A stretch of 13,261 nucleotides of DNA from Clostridia bacterium (GTDB lineage: Bacteria; Bacillota; Clostridia; Christensenellales; UBA1242): positions 1-13,261 of the forward strand of contig JAFZUF010000069.1 of the NCBI GenBank assembly GCA_017618475.1. Reading direction: 5' to 3'. Below, one piece after another: positions 7,316 through 13,261 of the stretch. Each line of letters starts with the position of its first letter. Within the stretch, counting starts at the first letter, position 1. Both the position numbers and the translations under genes were made by a program. Below the pieces are notes generated by a model. The model was not told where the DNA came from, made no database searches, and saw only the letters and a program-made list of their open reading frames with translations.

Positions 7316-10037
7316 CCTGTTCCCGTGTCGCCAAGACTTCACGTGGTTTACCACCACCAAAATCGGCACCCACAAAACCGGCATGTTCCAACTGATCCAT
7401 AATACGTCCGGCCCGACCAAAACCAACCGAGAACTTACGTTGAATTTCCGAAATAGACAACGTACGACGAACATTATTATCACGCACCGCGTAACGCAAA
7501 ACTTGCACCAACTTTGGATCTTGTTCACTTACTCCACCACCATCATCATCAAACGAAGTTGCACTGCCGTCCGGCATACCGTTTAAGATTAAATCTTCCA
7601 CTTCCAAATTAAAATCGGCGGGGTTCTTGTCGCGGACAAAATTGGTAATTTGGTGCAATTCGTCATTCGTCATATAGCAACCTTGCACACGATCCACGCC
7701 TTTCGCCGTCATAAACAACATATCACCACGTCCCATTAATGTTTCAGCCCCAATTTGGTCAAGAATGGTACGGCTGTCCACACCACTCAAAACTCGGAAC
7801 GCAATACGCGTACCAATGTTCGCCTTAATGACACCACTGATAACGTCAACGCTGGGACGTTGGGTCGCCAAAATAATGTGAATACCCGCCGCACGTGATT
7901 TTTGCGCCAAATTTTGGATACAGTCTTCAACTTCCTTTTTATTTCGCGACATTAAGTCGGCGGTTTCATCAACCACCATGACGATGTACGGCATCGCCGG
8001 AATCTGTCCATTCTTATATGCCGGTAACGCTTGATACAACGCAATATTATTAACGTGTTGTCCTTGCAATAAATCGTAACGATGATCCATTTCACGAATC
8101 AACCACTTAAACGCATTGACAGCGTGTGTCACGTTGGAAATACATCTTGGTACTAACATGTGCGGTAAATTATTATACATGCCCAATTCAACACCGCCCT
8201 TCATATCAATCAACACCAACTTCAATTCTTCCGGGCTGGATTTAAAAAGTAAACTGGTTAAAATTGTGTTAATACATACTGACTTACCCGAACCGGTCGT
8301 ACCCGCCACCAATAAGTGTGGCATTTCGGCCAAATCGGCGATAATGGGTTCGTCGTTAATGTTTTTACCCACGCAGATTGCCAATGGGCTTTTGTGCGAC
8401 AAGAATTCACGCGAACCTAACAAATCTTTAATTGAAACCGTACCAATCGTGCGATTCGGCACTTCAATCCCAATCGCGTTTTTTCCTTCGATGGGACTTT
8501 CCATACGCGTATTATTGGTACGCAAAGCAAAATTCATATCATCACGCAAGTTTTCAATTTGCGAAACACGAGTTCCCAACTCTGGTACGATTTCAAAACG
8601 TGTGACGGCCGGTGCCACACTGAAACTATGCACCCGCGCCCGTACATTGTATTGTTGGAAAACTTCGTTTAACTTAGCTTCCTTTTCACTGGCTTCCAAA
8701 TTAAATTGGCTTAAATCCATACTTTGGGTATGGATTAAATCCAAAGGTGGTTTAATGTAACGTTTATTTTTGAAAGTTCCCATCGCCGATTCCGTACTTG
8801 TCGCTGACGGTGTATCCAAACTTAACGTGGTTTGATTATTCAAATTTTGAATCACCGATGAATTGCGCCGACGACTTGACGTTGGATTGACCGGTGTAAC
8901 ATCTGGACTGGCGGGTGGCGTCCAATTAGTACCAGCCCCCTGCCATTGCATACTGCCGGATTGTCCCCAAGCATTATTTTGTTCCCAAGGTGAACTTGGC
9001 GCCATCGGCGTTGGGTTGATTGGTTGTACCGGCGATATTCGTTGCGCCGAATTCATTGCATTTGGTAACGGCATCGTTGGTGATGGCATGTAAGGATAAC
9101 TTGGCATACCCATGGTTGGCGTTTGCGACATAGGCGTTGGTGCCGGTGGTACTGTCGGTTGCACGTTCGACCAATTACTACTGTCCAAACCTTGCCATGG
9201 AATGGCTACACCGTCATTATACATCCGCAGACCAACTGCATTGGTCGCCGCATTACCAGATGCTTGATTGATTGCATCGGGCGTAGTCAAATTGCTTAAC
9301 GGAACCGGACTGTCAGCCTTTGTTTTAGTTGGCTCTTGTTTTGGCAAAGCCCCCAACCCCAACAAGCTTTTATTGCTGTCAAAATTGCGACGATTCTCTT
9401 TCATCACTTCACGATTAGTTGCTTGTAACTTCTCGTAAAGTTCAGCCGCCGTTTGCGCAAAATCCTTGCCGGTTTCTGCAGCTTCCGATTCTTTGGTTTC
9501 TAATGTCACAATCCGTTCCTCACGGTCCTTGACAATTACCCGATTCACAATCAAAATCAAACCCGCCAAGAACAACAAGCCGAGTAATAAGTAGCTACCA
9601 ACTAAGCCCGCGATAACCAAAAGCAAATATGACGGTAAAGCAAACAAAACACCACCTGGGGTTAAATGTTCGCGCGAAAAACAATAACTTAAATAACTAC
9701 TTAAATCAGCATCATTACCACCTGCTATGGCAGTTTGTGTAAACCCGATATGCATCGCGGTAAAAAATGCAAAGACTATCACGATTGAACCAAAGAGATA
9801 TTGCGGGTCAATATGAATGTGTTTACCTGTTCTTAGACAAATACCAAACACAACGGTAATAATAAACACAGAGTAAATATAAATTCCGGCAATACCATAC
9901 AAAAAGTCGGTTACCACACCACCCAAACGGAATAACATTAAAAGTGCAGCAATCCCCGACACCCAAATCACCACATCACCCCAAGGAAAGGGGCGTTTGG
10001 CATTAAGCTTTTTATTGCGATTAATCATGCCGTCCAT
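7293..10037 (-). CDS. ftsK: DNA translocase of the FtsK/SpoIIIE family
   Basis: This membrane-anchored hexameric ATPase pumps chromosomal DNA through the division or sporulation septum. Counting from the ATG at 10037 (914 residues), hydrophobic segments at about 22-40, 50-68, 82-98 and 130-170 give four or five membrane passes. A charged stretch follows, then a low-complexity linker rich in Pro, Met, Asn, Gln and Ser (about 230-400). The RecA-like motor has Walker A VAGTTGSGKS (577-586, Lys585) and Walker B IVMVVDE (Asp690, Glu691). The C-terminal gamma winged helix (about 840-914: LSISEIQRKFSVGFGRAGRIMDQLE in outline, GGGKPREVL) recognises polar KOPS/SRS sequences in known members. In-frame ATGs at 10043 and 10028 are alternative starts; a TATAAT two bases before 10043 makes 10037 more likely if that promoter is used. 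The gene ends 14 nt before valS and starts 40 nt after the M16 gene. Confidence 0.96.
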   Translation of the reverse strand: MDGMINRNKKLNAKRPFPWGDVVIWVSGIAALLMLFRLGGVVTDFLYGIAGIYIYSVFIITVVFGICLRTGKHIHIDPQYLFGSIVIVFAFFTAMHIGFTQTAIAGGNDADLSSYLSYCFSREHLTPGGVLFALPSYLLLVIAGLVGSYLLLGLLFLAGLILIVNRVIVKDREERIVTLETKESEAAETGKDFAQTAAELYEKLQATNREVMKENRRNFDSNKSLLGLGALPKQEPTKTKADSPVPLSNLTTPDAINQASGNAATNAVGLRMYNDGVAIPWQGLDSSNWSNVQPTVPPAPTPMSQTPTMGMPSYPYMPSPTMPLPNAMNSAQRISPVQPINPTPMAPSSPWEQNNAWGQSGSMQWQGAGTNWTPPASPDVTPVNPTSSRRRNSSVIQNLNNQTTLSLDTPSATSTESAMGTFKNKRYIKPPLDLIHTQSMDLSQFNLEASEKEAKLNEVFQQYNVRARVHSFSVAPAVTRFEIVPELGTRVSQIENLRDDMNFALRTNNTRMESPIEGKNAIGIEVPNRTIGTVSIKDLLGSREFLSHKSPLAICVGKNINDEPIIADLAEMPHLLVAGTTGSGKSVCINTILTSLLFKSSPEELKLVLIDMKGGVELGMYNNLPHMLVPRCISNVTHAVNAFKWLIREMDHRYDLLQGQHVNNIALYQALPAYKNGQIPAMPYIVMVVDETADLMSRNKKEVEDCIQNLAQKSRAAGIHIILATQRPSVDVISGVIKANIGTRIAFRVLSGVDSRTILDQIGAETLMGRGDMLFMTAKGVDRVQGCYMTNDELHQITNFVRDKNPADFNLEVEDLILNGMPDGSATSFDDDGGGVSEQDPKLVQVLRYAVRDNNVRRTLSISEIQRKFSVGFGRAGRIMDQLEHAGFVGADFGGGKPREVLATREQVAELYGL

Positions 10038-10045
10038 TAACATAA

Positions 10046-10074
10046 ATTATAAACAAATTTTCACTTTTCGTAAA
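10046..10074 (-). promoter_or_regulatory. Putative sigma-A promoter before ftsK, leaderless geometry
   Basis: On the minus strand, TTTACG (10074-10069) is followed by 17 bp and a perfect TATAAT (10051-10046). The hexamer ends two bases before the first possible ATG (10043) and eight bases before the next (10037), so transcription would begin about at the 10037 ATG. There is no Shine-Dalgarno for either start. This is inferred from consensus matching only. Confidence 0.4.
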
Positions 10075-10077
10075 ATA

Positions 10078-11313
10078 TTATTTACCAACAATTACCGTCA
10101 AGATTTTATCTTTATTTAAGTATTTTCTAATAACGGCATTCACATCCGCCACTGTCAACGCATCAACAATCTTTAATTCTTCATCAACCGTAATTACACG
10201 ATTACGCGCCGCCACTTGTTCCACAATCCGTGCATTGGTGCGACCGGTTACTTCGCTATCAAACAAACGTTGTAAATGCCATTGGTTACGATACTTGGCC
10301 AATTCTTCTTCGGTAATACCGTCACGTAAAACCGTATCAAGTTCACGTTCCACCACTTCAATCACCTTTTGCGTATTTTTCGGAGTACAAGAAAAGATTA
10401 TACTAAAACTGCCACCGATATCAGACAATTCCATTTCCGACGTAATTGAATAAACCAACCCTAATTTTTCACGGACACTGATGAACAAACGGCTGCTCAT
10501 GTCACAACCGAATAGCAGTTTGAACAGCGTTAAAGCATAACGGTCTTCACTGTATTGATTACAAACCGGAATAGATAAAATTACATGTTGCTGTTCGGTA
10601 TCTTTTTTCACATTCAAAACAGTGGCCATCGGTTGAATTGCCGGAACAGACTGACGCTGTTTAGGTGTAACTTTGTCCTGACTCATAAATGGCAAATAAT
10701 ATTTGGCAACTAACTCTTCCGCACGTGCCATAGTAATATCACCCGCAAAAGCCAAAATTGTGTTTGGAGCAATGTAATGTTTTTTGACATAGTTGTAAAT
10801 ATCTTGGGGTTGATACTGCTTAATCGCCGGCGCATAGCCTGCCACCGGGTGTTCGTACTTCGTACCATGATAAAACAAAGAATTCATACGGTCATACATG
10901 ACCGACATAGGTTGGTCTTCATGCATTGCAATTTCTTGCACAATTACGTCGCCTTCCTTATCAAAATCATCGGGTTCAAATTTTAAGTTCAAATACATGT
11001 CCGAAAACAAATCAATACACGGTTCAATATTATCCGCGATAGCCTTGGCGTGATAACACGTGGCGCTTTCACTTGTCCACGCATTGTACGGTACACCTAA
11101 CCGCGCGAATTCTTCGATTAATTGTTGACTGGTACGTTTGGTTGTTCCCTTAAACAACATATGTTCGCAAAAATGCGATAAGCCTTGTTCAGCCTTAGTT
11201 TCGTCACCACTACCCACCATCACCAACATGCTGAACGCCACACTTTTGAAATTCGCCATCGGCGTAACCACTAAACGTAATCCATTAGAATAAGTTTTAA
11301 CAATTGTTTTCAT
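10078..11313 (-). CDS. M16 family zinc metallopeptidase (MlpA/YmxG-like)
   Basis: This is a cytoplasmic, processing-peptidase-like zinc protease; no signal peptide is seen. The 411-residue length matches the B. subtilis MlpA/YmxG type. The inverted zinc motif HxxEH is present as HFCEH (His47, Glu50, His51), and the third ligand is Glu127 in VIVQEIAMHED, exactly 76 residues after His51, as in the family. The C-terminal M16 half has SRLFISVREKLGLVYSI, which carries the conserved Arg and Tyr that contact substrate. The start MKTIVKTYSNGLR at 11313 fits relatives; upstream in-frame ATGs at 11337 and 11349 would give an unusual extension. There is no Shine-Dalgarno. The gene lies between the NodB-fold gene and ftsK, as mlpA lies near pnpA-ylxY and spoIIIE in B. 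subtilis. The natural substrate is unknown. Confidence 0.93.
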   Translation of the reverse strand: MKTIVKTYSNGLRLVVTPMANFKSVAFSMLVMVGSGDETKAEQGLSHFCEHMLFKGTTKRTSQQLIEEFARLGVPYNAWTSESATCYHAKAIADNIEPCIDLFSDMYLNLKFEPDDFDKEGDVIVQEIAMHEDQPMSVMYDRMNSLFYHGTKYEHPVAGYAPAIKQYQPQDIYNYVKKHYIAPNTILAFAGDITMARAEELVAKYYLPFMSQDKVTPKQRQSVPAIQPMATVLNVKKDTEQQHVILSIPVCNQYSEDRYALTLFKLLFGCDMSSRLFISVREKLGLVYSITSEMELSDIGGSFSIIFSCTPKNTQKVIEVVERELDTVLRDGITEEELAKYRNQWHLQRLFDSEVTGRTNARIVEQVAARNRVITVDEELKIVDALTVADVNAVIRKYLNKDKILTVIVGK

Positions 11314-11324
11314 ATAGTTATGAT
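11297..11324 (+). promoter_or_regulatory. Putative sigma-A promoter for the NodB-fold gene
   Basis: On the plus strand, TTAACA (11297-11302) is followed by 16 bp and TATGAT (11319-11324). Transcription would begin near 11331, giving a leader of about 31 nt before the ATG at 11362. The -35 lies inside the first codons of the divergent M16 gene, and the -10 overlaps the TATCAT proposed for that gene, so the two promoters would compete for polymerase. Confidence 0.45.
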
Positions 11325-11349
11325 ACACGAAAAACATATATTTACGCAA
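11320..11349 (-). promoter_or_regulatory. Possible promoter before the M16 peptidase gene, leaderless geometry
   Basis: On the minus strand, TTGCGT (11349-11344) is followed by 18 bp and TATCAT (11325-11320), which ends six bases before the ATG at 11313. The -10 matches five of six consensus bases and the -35 three of six. The start codon has no Shine-Dalgarno, so a transcript beginning at or very near the ATG is plausible but unproven. Confidence 0.3.
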
Positions 11350-11361
11350 ATCATAATAAAA

Positions 11362-12075
11362 ATGGATAAGATGCCAAATAAAAAGATTGTCATTACGAAC
11401 ACGATTATTTGCAGTGTTTTATTAGTACTGGGCTTTTTGGTCAGTACCATAAATGTTAACCAAACCTATCTCACGGTCAACGCTCCACTGGCTAATGGTA
11501 GCCGTAACACAGACCAAGTTGCCATCATGTTCATCATCGATGACCCAACCATGGCGGATAATTTAACACCGATTTTAGAAACTTTAGCGCGCGCCGAAAC
11601 ACGGGCCACATTCTCTTTTACTGGCGCCGCCGCCATTAATAATTTAGAGTTGTTACAAACTATCGCCACAAATCACGAACTCGGTAATTACGGTTTTTCT
11701 AATACTGCTTTAAATGTTGCGGATAAAAATTTCATCACCGAAGAAATTCAATTGGCTGATACATTAATTAATTCATTAGTCCACACTACCATGGATATTT
11801 TCACTCCGCCGATGGGTTTATTCAACAAACATACTTTGGCCATGGCACAAAATTTGGGATATACCACCGTACTACCAACCGACCGCAATGTAGTGATTGA
11901 TTGGGATAATGCCGACAGCAATCTGGTTTTGTCTTATGCAACTTATCAAGTACACGCCGGTGATATTATCGCACTAAAACCCACTGCGGCGACCCGACAA
12001 TGTTTTCCGCAAATCATGACCAATTATCTAGCTAATAATTTAAAAGTTACTTCGCTGGGGCATCTTTTGCCGTAG
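11362..12075 (+). CDS. Degenerate NodB-fold (polysaccharide deacetylase-like) membrane-anchored protein
   Basis: The 237-residue product has one N-terminal hydrophobic segment (about residues 9-30, an anchor or uncleaved signal) and then a NodB homology domain in the usual motif order. The catalytic Asp pair survives as FIIDDP (Asp60, Asp61, where active enzymes have TFDDG). The metal-binding histidines of the GNHxxxH motif are replaced (GNYGFSN, Tyr110 and Asn114), the RPP motif reads TPPMG, and the late catalytic HD of LLLHD reads IALKP. It is therefore probably not an active deacetylase. Its place between pnp and an M16 peptidase gene matches ylxY of B. subtilis, but here it is on the opposite strand. 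I chose ATG 11362 because a plus-strand promoter would start transcription near 11331; ATGs at 11320 and 11371 are alternatives. No clear Shine-Dalgarno is present. Confidence 0.78.
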   Translation: MDKMPNKKIVITNTIICSVLLVLGFLVSTINVNQTYLTVNAPLANGSRNTDQVAIMFIIDDPTMADNLTPILETLARAETRATFSFTGAAAINNLELLQTIATNHELGNYGFSNTALNVADKNFITEEIQLADTLINSLVHTTMDIFTPPMGLFNKHTLAMAQNLGYTTVLPTDRNVVIDWDNADSNLVLSYATYQVHAGDIIALKPTAATRQCFPQIMTNYLANNLKVTSLGHLLP

Positions 12076-13261
12076 CCGCTGGCACAATGCGTTGCAAATC
12101 AATGCGACCTTTTTCGTCAATCTTGATCACTTTAACTTTAATAGTTTCGCCAATCTTAACCACGTCTTCAACCTTGTTGACGCGTTCTTTTGCCAGCTTA
12201 GAAATATGAACCAGACCTTCCAAGGTTTCGGTCAATTTTACAAAGCAACCAAAATCCAAGATACGCACGACCGTACCTTCAAAAACTTGACCAACTTCAG
12301 GTTCCAAAACGATATCAGCGATCATTGCTTTAGCTTTTTCCACCATCGCAGCCTCCGCACCACCAATAAAGACTTTACCGTCTTCTTCGATATCAATCTT
12401 CACGCCAGTTTGGTCAATAATTTTGTTAATCGTTTTGCCACCGCTACCAATAACGTCTTTAATTTTTTCTGGATTAATTTTGAAAGTGATAATCTTAGGC
12501 GCGTATTTCGAAATTTCTTTCGCCGGTGCTTTAATTTCCGCGTTCATAATCTTTAAGATTTTCAAACGACCTTCACGCGCTTGTTCCAAAGCGGTTGTAA
12601 TAATTTCTTTATCAATGCCCGCAATTTTGATATCCATTTGAATGGCGGTAATACCCTTTTCAGTACCCGCAACTTTGAAGTCCATATCGCCATAGAAATC
12701 TTCGACACCTTGAATATCGGTCAAGACCGCAACCTTGCGACTGTTTTTATCCTTAATTAAGCCCATTGCGATACCCGCAACCGCCGCTTTAATTGGCACA
12801 CCAGCGTTCATCAATGACATAGAACTGCCGCAAACCGACGCCATGGAAGAGCTACCATTACTGGATAAAACTTCACTGACCGTACGAATTGCATACGGGA
12901 ATTCTTCTTCACTTGGCAAAACAGGCAACAACGCACGTTCCGCCAAAGCGCCATGACCAATTTCACGGCGTCCTGGAGCTTTCAAAGGACGTGCTTCACC
13001 AGTTGCATATGGTGGCATGTTGTATTGATGCATATAGCGTTTTGCTTCTTCGTCATCAATGCCGTCCAACTTTTGAGCGTCGCTTAACATACCTAACGTA
13101 CAAACATTCAAGACTTGAGTATTACCACGTGTAAAGACCGCCGAACCATGAGTGCGAGGTAACAAACCGGTGGTTACCCAAATTGGGCGAATATCCTTGG
13201 TACCACGACCATCAGGACGAATACCCTGTTCGCTGATACGCTTACGAACGTATTCTTTCTT
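12047..13261 (-). CDS. pnp: Polyribonucleotide nucleotidyltransferase (PNPase), C-terminal part; 5' end cut by window edge
   Basis: PNPase degrades RNA 3' to 5' by phosphorolysis and is a component of RNA-decay complexes. The 404 residues present begin at the edge with KKEYVRKRISEQGIRPDGR, the start of the second RNase PH domain. They continue through LLPRTHGSAVFTRGNTQVL, GRREIGHGALAERAL, the conserved serine-rich SSNGSSSMASVCGSS and the catalytic DIQGVEDFYGDMDFKVAGT. A KH domain follows (KINPEKIKDVIGSGGKTI, GVKIDIEEDG), then an S1 RNA-binding domain (EGTVVRILDFGCFVKL, EGLVHISKLA) and a short Ala/Lys-rich tail. The first RNase PH domain and the start codon lie outside the window. The last 29 bp overlap the 3' end of the convergent NodB-fold gene, so no independent terminator region exists between them. 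Confidence 0.97.
   Translation of the reverse strand, partial: KKEYVRKRISEQGIRPDGRGTKDIRPIWVTTGLLPRTHGSAVFTRGNTQVLNVCTLGMLSDAQKLDGIDDEEAKRYMHQYNMPPYATGEARPLKAPGRREIGHGALAERALLPVLPSEEEFPYAIRTVSEVLSSNGSSSMASVCGSSMSLMNAGVPIKAAVAGIAMGLIKDKNSRKVAVLTDIQGVEDFYGDMDFKVAGTEKGITAIQMDIKIAGIDKEIITTALEQAREGRLKILKIMNAEIKAPAKEISKYAPKIITFKINPEKIKDVIGSGGKTINKIIDQTGVKIDIEEDGKVFIGGAEAAMVEKAKAMIADIVLEPEVGQVFEGTVVRILDFGCFVKLTETLEGLVHISKLAKERVNKVEDVVKIGETIKVKVIKIDEKGRIDLQRIVPAATAKDAPAK

Noticed and set aside
7279..7320. T-box riboswitch upstream of valS
   Set aside because: Only 14 bp separate ftsK and valS, too little for a T-box leader, and no T-box-like sequence is visible nearby.
8116..8760. 214-codon plus-strand open frame antisense to ftsK
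   Set aside because: It lies wholly inside the FtsK motor coding sequence, has no recognisable motifs and no ribosome binding site, and is a codon-usage shadow of the real gene.
12022..12040. Small hairpin just after the pnp stop (AATTAT, 7-nt loop, ATAATT)
   Set aside because: The six-pair stem is entirely A-T, has no U-tract in the pnp direction, and lies within the coding sequence of the convergent gene, so it does not qualify as a terminator.
12092..12556. 154-codon plus-strand open frame, Phe/Asn-rich, antisense to pnp
   Set aside because: It is covered by the KH and S1 domains of PNPase, and its Phe/Asn-rich composition reflects Lys/Val/Ile codons on the other strand.
1..13261. Alternative genetic code, mobile element or CRISPR array
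   Set aside because: nrdD ends in TGA and Trp is encoded by TGG, so there is no TGA recoding. No transposase, terminal repeats or regularly spaced repeats were found.

Overview
The window looks like core chromosome of an anaerobic member of the Bacillota, most likely an uncultured Clostridia-like lineage. The pointers are an oxygen-sensitive class III ribonucleotide reductase (nrdD, nrdG), a DUF4364 protein and a stand-alone TSCPD protein (both, as I recall, mainly clostridial families), a second-type clostridial ParE-like topoisomerase subunit, and the gene neighbourhood pnp / NodB-like deacetylase / M16 peptidase / SpoIIIE-FtsK, which recalls pnpA-ylxY-mlpA...spoIIIE of Bacillus subtilis. 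TAA, TAG and TGA are all used as stops, so the standard bacterial code applies. Placement below class level is not possible by eye.

Layout, from the right edge leftwards because almost everything is on the minus strand: the C-terminal half of polynucleotide phosphorylase (pnp, cut by the right edge); a small membrane-anchored NodB-fold protein on the plus strand, convergent with pnp and divergent from the M16 gene; an M16 zinc peptidase; a full-length FtsK/SpoIIIE DNA translocase; valyl-tRNA synthetase; a DUF4364 protein; an 85-residue TSCPD protein; nrdD; nrdG; then a type IIA topoisomerase B subunit (ParE/GyrB), cut by the left edge. Gaps in the minus-strand block are about 0-50 bp with two short overlaps (valS/DUF4364 and DUF4364/TSCPD), so much of it could be co-transcribed. 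Together the genes cover dNTP supply (NrdDG), DNA topology, chromosome translocation, translation (ValRS) and RNA turnover (PNPase). No RNA genes, mobile elements or CRISPR arrays were seen, and no gene-free stretch exceeds about 60 bp.

The most unusual points are: (1) the ValRS anticodon-binding helices appear in permuted order, with an additional loss in the catalytic domain; (2) two sequences matching the NrdR-box consensus lie between nrdG and the topoisomerase gene, not upstream of nrdD; (3) several genes without a Shine-Dalgarno sequence (topoisomerase, M16 peptidase, ftsK, valS) have a -10-like hexamer 6-8 nt before the start codon, the geometry of leaderless transcripts; (4) the NodB-fold protein has lost its metal-binding histidines and is inverted within an otherwise conserved neighbourhood.
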